DNA of 64,000 nt from Silene conica. Lineage: Eukaryota > Streptophyta > Magnoliopsida > Caryophyllales > Caryophyllaceae. Under the pieces are notes generated by a model. That model was not told the origin of the DNA, made no database searches, and was given only the letters and a program-made list of their open reading frames with translations. This document shows, one piece after another, positions 45,561-55,393 of this stretch. The stretch's first letter is position 1. Each line of letters opens with the position of its first letter. The stretch covers positions 71,019,681 through 71,083,680 of the forward strand of contig CM055315.2 in NCBI GenBank assembly GCA_029255685.2, written 5' to 3'. A program made the translations under genes and the position numbers.

Positions 45561-46035
45561 CCTGAGAGAGAAAAGAGAGTGTCCAACTTTATAAGTTTAA
45601 TGGGATTTAATTTTAAAATCAATTGATAATGGGTGGAATAGCCCTCTCAACTTAGGGTTTGTTTGGTTACTCTTTGAAATCATTGGATTTTACACTTCTT
45701 AGGAAGTGAAAAACCATGATGGTGTTTGGTTGCCAAGATCATAGGAAGTAGAATCCCCACATTAATCTACTTCCTCCATTATGTGAGAAGTCACCCACCA
45801 AGGCCCCCCTTGGTCATTGGACCCCTTTGTCATTGGAACTTCTCACATGAATTAACTTCTCATATGCAAACCAAACACTTTTTGGGAATTCACATGAATT
45901 GAAAATTCACGTGAACTTGAAGTATCCGGAAACTTTAATTCCCTCATGTCAACCAAACAACCCCTTAGTAGATTACATGTCTCTCCTTCTGCGATATGGG
46001 AGATCAGCATGTAATTCTTCTCACCCCTCGTCAAA
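45561..46035. repeat. old LTR-like segment, copy 1, carrying a MITE
   Basis: Text around the Tourist MITE (AATCAATTGATAATGGGTGGAATAGCCC, then after the MITE ATTACATGTCTCTCCTTCTGCGATATGGGAGA) matches 46285-46410. It resembles the ends of short copia-type LTR/TRIM repeats. Diverged and broken. Confidence 0.45.
45655..45964. mobile_element. Tourist-type MITE
   Basis: 310 bp with inverted ends GGGTTTGTTTGGTT and AACCAAACAACCCC and a TTA duplication (45652-45654 and 45965-45967). Subterminal pieces such as CTTCTTAGGAAGTG are self-complementary. It is a non-autonomous PIF/Harbinger relative. Confidence 0.82.
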
Positions 46036-46284
46036 TATGAGGTCTCGTTTTCGATGAATCGACATAAACATTATTCCTTTTTTATCCCATTTCGCCAGCA
46101 CGGAACATCGTCGCTTTTCGAATCCGTCGAAAAGTGGCCCAGTTTTACCTTTCCTAGGACGTACGTCGTCGTGTTTTTGAACCCGTCTTTATCTCATAAC
46201 CCAGGGGTAATTAAACTTTGGGCTCCCATACTATCTTTGATCCCACATGGGCGTAGATGTGCTCATCGAGTAAGAAAGAATGTT

Positions 46285-46410
46285 CATTTTAAAAGTCCAA
46301 GGATATTTCATCTCAAAACCAACTGACAATGAGTGGAGTAGCCCTCTCGTTTATAAAGTAAATTACACTTCTCTCTTTCTACGATGTGCGAGACCAACAT
46401 CTGGTTCTTC
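46285..46410. repeat. old LTR-like segment, copy 2, without the MITE
   Basis: AACCAACTGACAATGAGTGG...GTAGCCCTCTCG...AAATTACACTTCTCTCTTTCTACGATGTGCGAGA parallels copy 1 and shows the site before the MITE insertion. Confidence 0.5.
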
Positions 46411-46499
46411 AAAACTATTAACATAGGTACTCCCCCGTAATTCGCCTCCTAAATTTAAAATAAACCCAATAATATAATGTACGTTAGTAAAAAGGGGTA

Positions 46500-46830
46500 G
46501 TCAAAAGTGCGTGATCAGCCGGACCTGGCCCGTCTACTGGGTCACTTTTGATCCGGCTCGTCTCAACTCGTCCTCAGCCCGACCCACCCTATATTCAGGC
46601 TGATTTTGGGTGTTTATTGTCAACCCAAACTCGTCTCAAGCAAAGCCCCGCTCTAGGCACTCCCCAGGCCCGCCTTAAACCCGCTTCACGGGTCACCTTT
46701 TACTTGGCTCGTCTCGACCCGCCCTTAATCTCGGCCCGACTCCGGATCTCCCAAGGGCCCAGCCTAGCTCGACCCTCCCCTCACCTGGCTCGAACCCGCC
46801 CGACTCGCACCTTTTACCAGCCCTAGATCA
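46500..46830. repeat. C-rich degenerate repeat
   Basis: A run of CCCGACCC-, CTCGTCTC- and CCCGCC-like words (for example GGCTCGTCTCGACCCGCCC). Related in style to 44846-45010. The open frame across it is a by-product of composition. Confidence 0.45.
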
Positions 46831-47674
46831 ATAATAACCATCCTATCACATATATAGGTCCTTTCAAAATACGTAGTGGCCGGCGTATCCACTACCCTTT
46901 TTCAGGGTCTCGAGGCAGCACTAGAAGCTAACTTTGTAATACATCACTGAATCAAATATGTTATTTAGGTGGGGTAACATTTTGAAGAGATTCATTGATA
47001 TACTTAAAATATGACTGGTATTTAAAGAGATTGAAAGTCCTCAAATCAACAAAAAGTGCACTTTCTTTTCTAGTTATTCATGACAAAGAACTCCACAGTA
47101 AAGCATACTTGACTGAGAATAGTCTTAGGATGACTGACCTTTCTATTAAGGGTCATGGGAAGGTTCCCGGCCGAGATGCGCAAAAGTGAGGACAAAACGC
47201 CTAGAAAGAACTCATGTTGGCATGTGCGGGACCAGTATATAGCCTAACGAGTTATCGTAGCTAATATTTCCAGTCCTAGGTTTGGGTCGGTTTGTTACAA
47301 ACCTTTTTTTACCCAATTCTTAGCTAAAAATTGATATGATAATTTTCTAAGGACCCTGAAAAGAATCACTCATTCTATGAATTCGGTCATTTCTTTATCT
47401 TTAGTTTTGACACAAAGTTGTTTACCTTTAGTTTTGGTACAAAGGCGATGGTGACAGGTGACAACTAAGTATGTGTGAATATGGTTAAAGAATGACAAAT
47501 ATTTGGATGATCATATTACCCTTAAGAAACATTCTCACTATATGAAGTTAACAAGTGAATGAGACATCCAATATAAAATTTATAAACAAATGACCCGAAC
47601 GGAGGTACATATATATGTCCATATATATAAATTTTATCATAACATCTTCTCATATACAATAAATTGCCTGAATC
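46831..47674. other. no gene seen
   Basis: About 840 bp without a recognisable gene or repeat end. Confidence 0.5.
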
Positions 47675-47825
47675 CACTACTACAAAAAAGGCCTAAGACA
47701 TCAATTAAAAGACACCTGTTGTTTTTCTAACAGATTTCTTAACATAAGACACCGGTGATTTTATATAACTAGTTTGGAATGTTTAAATAAGAAACCTGTC
47801 CTTCAAAATCCGGTTTCTTATATTG

Positions 47826-48272
47826 TAACTAAGAAACCTGTCCTCCTGAATCCGGTTTCCTATATTTTAATTTCCAATTTATTTAATAACTAAGAAACCT
47901 GTCCTCCTGAATCCGGTTTCCTATGTTTTAATTTCCAATTTATTTAATAACTTAGAAACCTGTCCTCCTGAATCCGGTTTCCTATATTTTAATTTCCAAT
48001 TTATTTAATACTCCCTCCGAGTCTGTATGATTGTTCCTGTTTCCTTTTTCATGCGAGTTTCGTGATTGTTCCTATTTCATTTTTTAGTAACTTTTTTGTG
48101 GTCTAAAATCAATTCAGTGTGGGGTATGGTGTTTTGTGTGGTTTAGAATCATTTTCTTATTTCTTGTGCATAAAGCAAAAGGAACAATCACTCAGACTCA
48201 GAGGGAGTAACTAAGAAACCTTTCCTCCTGAATCCGGTTTCCTATATTTTAATTTTCAATTTATTTAATAAC
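47826..48272. repeat. 61-bp tandem repeat in the CACTA element
   Basis: Units TAACTAAGAAACCTGTCCTC...TTCCAATTTATTTAA start at 47826, 47887 and 47948; a fourth resumes after the Stowaway MITE at about 48208. Confidence 0.88.
48011..48207. mobile_element. Stowaway MITE inside the CACTA repeat array
   Basis: 197 bp with inverted ends CTCCCTCCGAGTCTG and (inverted) CTCCCTCTGAGTCTG, extended by GATTGTTCCT on both sides, and a TA duplication. Confidence 0.88.
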
Positions 48273-48463
48273 TAATAATAATAAATTAATCTTAAATAAT
48301 ATATTGTTTAATTAATTCTCCTAGATTCACCGAGTAATACATGCATACCTCTATCTCTTCACTTACCATAATCCACCGCCTAACACATTCTTTAAATAAT
48401 AATTATCAATATCTACTTAAATATATCAAAGACACCGGGTGTAAATGAGAGTGGTGTGATAGA

Positions 48464-48719
48464 CAGGGGCGAACCCACCTTAGAGCAAGGGGTAGCAGCC
48501 GCTACCCCAAACTTTAAAAAAATTGGTTTAAAAGACGGTTTTTTGCGAGCCCAAATATTGATAAATAGTAGATAATTAAATGTTATCTCAATAAATCTAC
48601 AGTAAATATCTTGTGGCTCAATGGTACATCTATTAAATATGCTCCTTGTGGTCGTGGGTTCGAATCCCATTGCCGTGGGTTCGAATCCCATTGCATGTAT
48701 TGTTTTTAAAAAAAAAAAA
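48464..48719 (+). mobile_element. SINE-like insertion with tRNA-type promoter boxes and poly(A)
   Basis: Interrupts the GACACCGGGTG repeat of the CACTA element. It contains an A-box-like TGGCTCAATGGTA (48614-48626), a B-box-like GGGTTCGAATCCC and an A-tract at its 3' end (48708-48719). The B-box block is duplicated in tandem (48653-48673 and 48674-48694). No clear target duplication was found. Confidence 0.45.
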
Positions 48720-48975
48720 TGAAAAGACACCGGGTGCCAAAGACACCGGGTGTAAATGAGAGTGGTGTCATACATATATGCCAAAGACGGGTGTAGATGA
48801 GAGTGGTGTCATACATATATGCCAAAGACACCAAACATAATTGATAACAGGTTTAAGTCAAAGACACCAGTTATACCGGGTGCCAAAGACACCGGGTGTA
48901 GATGAGATTGGTGTCATACGTATATGCCAAAGACACCAAACATAATTGATAACAGGTTTAAGTCAAAGACACCAG
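48720..48975. repeat. CACTA subterminal repeats
   Basis: Repeated text AGACACCGGGTGTARATGAG, GTGGTGTCATACATATATGCC and CAAACATAATTGATAACAGG in 2-3 copies each. Confidence 0.7.
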
Positions 48976-49133
48976 TTATTAATAAAAACAAATCTCTTTA
49001 ATTGTTAGATAAGATACCAGTTCCTCCAACAGGTTTCTTAACCAAAGACACCTATAACCTAAACACCTGTTATAAACAGGTGTCTAAGGCCTTTTTCAAC
49101 AGGTTTCTTTGGCCTTTTTTTGTAGTAGTGATC

Positions 49134-49451
49134 CAACATACCGTTAAAACATAAATTCTCTTAAAAAAGACACTCTCAATAATATTTATGTAGGACCAAT
49201 CACCTAAATGATATTATGGGTTAATTTTGATATATTTTTCTTTTTGTTTTCTTGTTTATTACTTTTAAAAGTATTTTTGTTACGTCTCACACTAATTAAA
49301 TCTAAGATGGTCTCTTACAAGAATGAGCACAAAATATTATCATATCGGCTTTCTAATAAATCCAAAAGTCATATCATTTTCCCTTAAAACCCAACCTCAC
49401 CCTTCCATTCTGAAACTTCCTCTAGACAGTATTCACCAAAATCTCGTAAGA
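49134..49451 (+). other. upstream region of the EF-hand gene
   Basis: About 320 bp between the CACTA end and the chosen ATG. It has no strong TATA box. An in-frame ATG at 49323 would add 43 residues with no resemblance to the family, so it is more likely 5' untranslated sequence. Confidence 0.5.
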
Positions 49452-49793
49452 ATGGTTCAAATGGATCAGCCAAATTACGAGTTCGAGGATTATTTTCCGT
49501 CGATGATAGCGAAATTAGGGGAGGAAGGATTGATAGAAGAGATATGTAGTGGGTTTGTTATGTTAATGGATGTTGAAAAGGGTGTCATAACATTTGAAAG
49601 CTTGAAGAAGAATGCATACGTATTAGGGTTGCATGATATGAATGATGATGAACTTGCTTGCATGCTAAAGGAAGGAGATCTTGATGGAGATGGTTGTATT
49701 AATCAAATGGAATTTTGTATTCTCATGTTCAGGTTAAGTCCTGGTCTTATGGATGAGTCTAGGGTTTTCATCCACAATTTAGGTTTGTTTTGA
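49452..49793 (+). CDS. PBP1: PBP1/KIC-like EF-hand calcium-binding protein
   Basis: A single-exon host gene of 113 residues. It matches the small plant EF-hand family of PINOID-binding protein 1 and KIC: EDYFPSMIAKLGEEGLIEEICSGF, then MLMDVEKGVITFESLKKNA, then the canonical EF-hand loop DLDGDGCINQME at residues 76-87 (ligands D76, D78, D80, E87), then FCILMFRLSPGLM. The segment around residues 40-51 looks like a decayed first EF-hand. In Arabidopsis these proteins bind calcium and regulate partners (the kinase PINOID for PBP1, a kinesin for KIC). The start is the ATG before the family's conserved part. The C-terminus is about 10-15 residues shorter than PBP1 as I recall it. Intronless, as in the family. 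Family assignment is firm; which paralogue is less sure. Confidence 0.88.
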   Translation: MVQMDQPNYEFEDYFPSMIAKLGEEGLIEEICSGFVMLMDVEKGVITFESLKKNAYVLGLHDMNDDELACMLKEGDLDGDGCINQMEFCILMFRLSPGLMDESRVFIHNLGLF

Positions 49794-50175
49794 TTGTGTT
49801 TACATATGAATATCTATATATATATCCATTTAATTTAAGTTTATAATATAGATGTTGCATAATTGTCTTCGATCATTGATGTATAAATAAATGAAATGCC
49901 TTTGCTATTGAATAGTGTTTTAATCGATCGACTAGACAATATTAAATCAATGCTGTGGCTTTTTTTTTTGGTGGCGGGGAACCGCAGCTGCTATTTTCGG
50001 TACGCATCGGGTAAATTCTCAGGTATATATATGATAGTCTGATCAATGTTGTGGCTTAATTAATTATTAATTTGTGATTTCGATTTAAAAGGTTAATATT
50101 AACTACTCTCTTCCCTTCACTGAATTCATACTATTGAATAAAAATACTATTTATATATATTTAACTAATGATATA
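49794..50175 (+). other. 3' flank of the EF-hand gene
   Basis: AATAAA-type signals (TATAAATAAATGAA near 49882-49896) could serve polyadenylation. A fragment GGCGGGGAACCGCAGCTGC...GCATCGGGTAAA near 49973-50015 resembles a common plant repeat but has no clear ends. Confidence 0.45.
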
Positions 50176-50489
50176 CTCTCTCCTATTCTCTGTTTTCTTC
50201 CCTATTTCCTTAAACGGATTATTCAGGTTTTCTTCCACTTTCTATTTTTGGTAACTTTTAATTATATTTTATTCATTCCTCTCTCCTATCACCCAACCCC
50301 ACCCAACTTTTTTACCCCTATTTTATTCATTTCATCAATGATTGGGGCCCACAATTCATTATTTAACTCCTAATTATTATCCCTCTCTCCTATTCCAAAC
50401 CCCACCCAACTTTTTTTCCATTAAACAAACACTTTTCCTTGAGTATTGTGCCCCCTCCAAAGGGGAAGAATACCATGAATAGGAGGGAG
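50176..50489. mobile_element. Stowaway-type MITE
   Basis: 314 bp with inverted ends CTCTCTCCTATTC and (inverted) CTCCCTCCTATTC, both followed inward by a TTCTTCCC block, and TA duplications (50174-50175, 50490-50491). The interior contains a repeated CTCTCTCCTAT...CCAAC-CCCACCCAACTTTTTT phrase. Confidence 0.82.
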
Positions 50490-50683
50490 TATATAAATTT
50501 AATGAATGAGAGCGAGGAAGTACAGCTTTTTTTTCGCATATAAGACCATCCCCAAGCAAGGTCAATTGCTAGGTCAATTGCTTGCTTGGGTCAAGTTAAT
50601 TACAATTAAGTGAAAATTAGAATTGACCCAATGGTGTTGGGGGTCAATTTGTGACCCAAGGTGGAGTAAATTGACTCCCCAAT

Positions 50684-50836
50684 TATTAGGAATATATATA
50701 AGTATAGGAATATATATCAGTATATTAGCTTCTTTGTATTAGGCCCATTACTGATATACGTCTTGTACCCTATATAAGAAACGTTGGACTATGGAATAAA
50801 CACAGAATACAATTATACAATTATCAATTCTTAACA
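50684..50836 (+). repeat. 5' LTR of the Ale-like copia element
   Basis: 153 bp ending TTCTTAACA; contains TATATAAG at 50771-50778. It starts TATTAGG, not the usual TG, if the duplication is CCAAT. Confidence 0.85.
50771..50778 (+). promoter_or_regulatory. TATA box of the Ale-like LTR
   Basis: TATATAAG in TACCCTATATAAGAAACG, present in both LTRs. Confidence 0.6.
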
Positions 50837-50850
50837 TGGTATCAGACACA
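50837..50850 (+). other. primer-binding site of the Ale-like element
   Basis: TGGTATCAGACACA immediately follows the 5' LTR; its first nine bases match the initiator methionine tRNA complement. Confidence 0.8.
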
Positions 50851-50924
50851 GGTTCTAATTTCTCCAAACCCTAAAAAAACAAACCCTATTTCTTTTCACA
50901 ACGAAGATCGTCTCAGCCGCCGCG

Positions 50925-51760
50925 ATGGCCGATGACGAGGATGTTCCCCCACAGAAAATCGACTCTCAATCTCCTTATTATCTCGGCTCCAATGCTGGTC
51001 CCGAGGTCAAGATCTCTAACGTTGTTCTCCGTCGTCATAATTACGATGATTGGAAAAATTCGATGCGTATGTCGTTGAAGTCGCGTCGTAAGTATGGTTT
51101 CGTTGATGGTTCTATTAAAAAACCCACTGATCCTCTCCTCCTTGAAAATTGGGAGGTTGTTCACTGTACAATCGTACAGTGGATTCGCAATACTATTGAT
51201 CCGTCTCTCCTTGATACGATTTCTTATGTTGAAGACGCTTCTGTTTTATGGAACGATCTTGCTGCTCAGTTTTCATTTGTTGATGGTACTGTGATTCACA
51301 ATCTCAAAACACAACTTAAAAATTGTGTTCAAACGAAAGGTATGGACGTTACTACTTATTATGGCAAACTTAAATCGCTTTAGGATTCCTTAATTGTTCA
51401 TGAACCCACGTTTGCTTGCAAGTGTGGGGATTGCAAATGTAATATCGGTTCCGAGGCTGTCAAACGTCTCGATAACGAGCGCCTCCACCAATTTTTTATG
51501 GGCCTTGATTCCACTTTGTATGGTACGATACGGTCTCAACAATTTCAACTTGATCCCCTCCCCTCCCTGACTCGGGCTTACCACGCGGTTCTTCAAGAGG
51601 AGCGTCTCCGCTCTTCTGTTTCCCCTCTCGTTGATACGGCTAAAGTTGTTGCCTTTGCTACGCCGCGACAGGGAGGGAGTCGAGTTTATTGCTCTTTTTG
51701 CGATACTCGCGGGCACGAAGTCTCCACGTGTTATATTAAAGTTCAGCGTTTCCCCGAGTG
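50925..51760 (+). CDS. Ale-like copia gag region
   Basis: Starts MADDEDVPPQKIDSQSPYYLG. It contains the copia gag core (VVLRRHNYDDWKNSMRMSLKSR, YGFVDGSIKKP, VEDASVLWNDLAAQFS, HNLKTQLKNCVQTKGMDVTTYYGKL) and further on a zinc knuckle CSFCDTRGHEVSTC. It forms the particle coat. Fossil copy. Confidence 0.85.
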
Positions 51761-53100
51761 GTGGGGTGACCGTCCGCGTACACTAGCTGACTTGCGACGC
51801 ACTCGGTCTGCTAGTGGTCCACGCGGGTCTGGTTCTGCGACATCCGGGTCTGGTCCGAATGGCATGGCTGCTGGGATTTTGAGTAATAATGCGGCTGCTG
51901 GGGTTTCGAGTTCTCCTGCTGCCCAGACTGTCAAAGCTAACATGGTCACCTCAGGTGGCGTACATACCAATACCGTTCTTACCTCCGATCGTTTAAGTGG
52001 TGAGACTTCTTGGATTATTGATACTGGCGCTTCTAATCATGTGACCGGTGACATTTCTTGCTTATTGGACTGTCAGCCTATTTCGCCTCGACCCGTTGGT
52101 CTCCCGAATGGGCAGCGGGTTGAGTCCACGGTGATGGGTTCCGTATACATTAATGCTACTCTCACCCTTACTCGTGTTCTTTTTGTCCCGATGCTCACTT
52201 GCAGCCTGCTCTCTATTCCGCAAGTTGCTGCTGAACATAATCTTGTTTTTGAGTTTACTAATTCTTCATGTTTGATACAGCACCCTTCTTTGAAGACGAC
52301 GATTGGAGTTGGTGAGTTACGGGATGGATTGTATTGGATTCGCGCGTGTGCTCCTTCTTCGGGAATTCATCAAGTAAGTGTTACGGGCTCTCATGACCTT
52401 TGGCACCGTCGTCTTGGGCATCCGTCTGATCAAGTTATCAAGTCTATCTCTTTTGCTAGTACTTTGAACTTTAATAAGGATTGGTTTTGTGATGTTTGTC
52501 ATTTGTCTAAACAACATCGCAACAGTTTTAGAAATAATGAACAGCGTGCCTTGCATATTTTTGATCTCGTTCACTGTAACCTCTGGGGCCCTTATCGTAT
52601 TCCGTCTTCTTGTGGCGCGACGTATTTTTTAACTATTGTGGATGACTTTTCTCGTGCCACTTTGGTTTATTTACTGCTTGACAAAACAGAAGTGACGGAT
52701 ATGTTCATGAATTTTGTTCATATGGTCTCTAATCAATTTTCTAAGTCTTTGAAAGTTGTTCAAAGTGATAACGGTACTGAATTTAACTGTCTTGCTGGAT
52801 ATTTCTTGGCCAATGACTTCTGTGTTTCTTATCAACCGTACACCCTCCCCTTTGCTTGACAATAAAACGCCATACGAGTGTTTATACGGGGCGCGTCCGT
52901 CTTATGCCAATTTACGGGTTTTTGGCTGTCTCGCATATGCCCAGAATCAACATACACGCGGCGATAAATTTGCCAAACGGGGTCGTAAGTGTGTCTTTGT
53001 CGGGTATCCGAGTGATAAGAAAGGGTGGAAACTATTCGACCTTGAGACGGAGTCTTACTTTGTTTCTTGCGATGTGATTTTTCATGAAAATGTGTTCCCT
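51761..53100 (+). CDS. Ale-like copia protease and integrase region
   Basis: Protease active site SWIIDTGASNHVTGD; GAG-pre-integrase block DLWHRRLGHPSDQVIKSIS with the CDVCHLSKQHR zinc site; integrase core IVDDFSRATLVYLL and VVQSDNGTEFN; and the C-terminal block GARPSYANLRVFGCLAYA...RKCVFVGYPSDKKGWKLFDLE. Fossil copy. Confidence 0.87.
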
Positions 53101-55166
53101 TTCGCTGCTCCTGTATTGCCTCCTAATACTGTGGCTGCACCTCTTTCCGAACCCGACGAACCAATCAATGGGTCTGATTTGGTTGTCGAGTCACCTGCTG
53201 GCGTAGGTACACGGGTTGTTGAGGGGGTCGGTGTGGGTACAGGGGTTGTTGAGGGGGTCGCTGGTGACACAACAGGGGACGTCCAGGGGGCAGGGGATAT
53301 ACCCCAGAATTCTGAAACAGGCCACCAGGGGGCAGGGGATATACCCCAAAATTCTGAAATAGGCAATCATAATGTGCCTGGGATTTCCGTTCTCGACAAT
53401 CCTCCACAGTCTGAAAATGCCGCTGTTGGGAAAGGTCACCGCCTCAAGTTTCCAAACTCCCGCTTAAAGGGATATGTTCTAGACACCACGCGCGATCCAT
53501 CTCCGTCTACTCACTCATCCGAATCTCCTTCGTCGTCTTCCGGTACGTCCTATGAACTCTCAAATTATATTAACTGTAATGTGTTTTCGGAACCACATCG
53601 TCATTTCCTTGCAGCTATTACATCTGGCATAGAGCCACCTTCTTTTAAGGAAGCTATTTGTGACCCCGGTTGGTGTGAGGCCATGAAGTCAGAAATCGAT
53701 GCCCTTGAACGCAACGATACTTGGGAACTCGCCACTCTTCCCGCTGACAAAAAGGCTCTTGGCTGTAGATGGGTTTACAAGATTAAGTACAAATCTGATG
53801 GTACTATTGAACGGCTGAAGCCCGCCTTGTCGTTTTTGGAAACCATCAAGTTGAAGGCTTGGATTATGGCGAGACTTTTGCACCCGTGGTTAAGATGGTT
53901 ACTATTCGCGCCTTCTTATCTGTCGCTGCTGTCAAAAATTGGGAATTGCATCAGATGGACGTCCACAATGCTTTTCTACATGGCGACCTTAATGAGGAAG
54001 TCTATATGCGGCTACCTCCCGGTTTTAGTCGCGGGAAAGAAGGCAAGGTATGTCGTTTAAAAAAATCTTTATACGGTCTTCGACAAGCCCCTCGCTGTTG
54101 GTTTGCTAAATTATCCACCGCCTTGAAGAATTATGGTTTTGTTCAATCTCTTTCTGACTATTCTTTATTCTCCCTATCGCGCGGCCCTATGCGACTGTTT
54201 GTGCTTATTTATGTGGATGATCTCGTGATCGCGGGTAATAATTCTGCTGAAATTGCTAGTTTCAAATCCTATTTGGGTACTTGTTTTCATATGAAGGACC
54301 TCGGTAAACTGAAATATTTTTTAGGCTTGGAAGTGTCTCGCAGCAAAGATGGTATTTATCTGAGTCAACGTAAATATGCCCTTGATATCATATCTGAGAC
54401 CGGTCTCCTTGGCTCCAAGCCCGTTGCCACGCCTATCGAGCAAAACCATAGGCTTGGTCTAGCTCACGGCCCACTTTGTGAAGACGCCGAGTCCTATCGA
54501 CGGCTTATTGGTCGTCTTGTTTATCTCTCGGTCACTCGCCCCGACCTTTCCTATGCCGTGCATATTTTGTCTCGCTTCTTAAGTAATCCGCACAGTGAAC
54601 ATATGACGGCTGCCCATCGTGTCGTTCGGTATCTGAAAGGCAGTCCGGGGCAAGGCATTTTGCTTCGTTCTGATAGTGTTTTATCCCTTCGTGGATGGTG
54701 TGACTCGGATTGGGGCGGATGTCCCACCTCTCGGCGATCCGTGACCGGCTGGTTCGTCACTCTTGGTACTTCCCCTATTTCTTGGAAGACCAAAAAACAA
54801 CAGACGGTGTCGCTTTCTTCGTTCGAGACCGAATATCGCTCTATGGCCCAGTTAGTTTGTGAACTTAAGTGGCTAAAGGGCCTCTTACTTTGTTTCGATA
54901 TTTCTTTTGAGGCGCCCATTTCTCTTTTTTCGGATAGTAAGTCGGCTCTGGATTTGGCCCGTAATCCCGTCTTTCATGAGCGTACCAAACACATTGAGAT
55001 TGACTATCATTTCATACGGGATGCCATTACCGAAGGTTTGGTCAGTCCCACGCATGTTTCGACTACTGAGCAACTGGCCGATATTTTTACCAAGGCTCTT
55101 GGTGTTCCGCAGTTTGAATACCTTCTTCGCAAGCTGGGTATTCTTGATCTACATACTCCAGCTTGA
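53101..55166 (+). CDS. Ale-like copia reverse transcriptase and RNase H region
   Basis: A variable spacer with a tandem 14-residue repeat (GAGDIPQNSETGHQ-type) precedes reverse transcriptase (WELATLPADKKALGCRWVYKIK, MDYGETFAPVVKM, LHQMDVHNAFLHGDLNEEVYM, LKKSLYGLRQAPRCW, catalytic IYVDDLVIAG). RNase H follows (YRRLIGRLVYLSVTRPDLSYAV, GWCDSDWGGCPTSRRSVTG, SLSSFETEYRSMA, HIEIDYHFIRDAI, LADIFTKAL). The region ends next to the purine tract. Fossil copy. Confidence 0.88.
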
Positions 55167-55173
55167 AGGGGGG

Positions 55174-55326
55174 TATTGGGAATAAATATCAGTATAGGAA
55201 TATATATCAGTATATTAGCTTCTTTGTATTAGGCTCATTACTGATATACGTCTTGTACCCTATATAAGAAACGTTGGACTATGGAATAAACACAGAATAC
55301 AATTATACAATTATCAATTCTTAACA
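55174..55326 (+). repeat. 3' LTR of the Ale-like copia element
   Basis: 153 bp starting TATTGGGAATAAATATCAG, ending TTAACA; about four differences from the 5' LTR. Confidence 0.85.
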
Positions 55327-55393
55327 CCAATTGACCCCTTATATGACATACTCGCATTGGTTACAAATTAAAGAAAGAAAAAAAAATAAAAGA

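Larger units (their letters stand above)
47675..49130. mobile_element. CACTA (EnSpm) non-autonomous transposon
   Basis: 1,456 bp with inverted ends CACTACTACAAAAAAGGCC and, at the other end, GGCCTTTTTTTGTAGTAGTG, and a 3-bp target duplication ATC (47672-47674 and 49131-49133). Subterminal short repeats (AGACACCTGTT, AACAGGTTTCTT, AGACACCGGGTG) recur near both ends, as is typical for CACTA. No transposase. It carries a Stowaway MITE and a SINE-like insertion. Confidence 0.9.
50684..55326 (+). mobile_element. Ty1/copia element, Ale/Retrofit-like
   Basis: 4.64 kb with very short 153-bp LTRs (50684-50836 and 55174-55326), duplication CCAAT (50679-50683 and 55327-55331), an initiator-Met-type primer site and a purine tract GAAGGGGGG before the 3' LTR. 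Parts in order are gag with zinc knuckle, protease, integrase, reverse transcriptase and RNase H. Domain order (integrase before RT) is that of copia; the short LTRs suggest the Ale/Retrofit lineage. LTRs differ at about 4 of 153 sites, so it is older than its neighbours, roughly 1 million years with a large error. Broken: about four breaks. Confidence 0.9.

Noticed and set aside
46548-46826. Plus-strand frame of 92 codons
   Set aside because: Composition effect of a degenerate C-rich repeat; no start context or domain.
48600-48680. A tRNA gene
   Set aside because: A and B boxes are present, but no acceptor stem or anticodon arm fits, and a poly(A) tract follows; SINE-like is the better reading.
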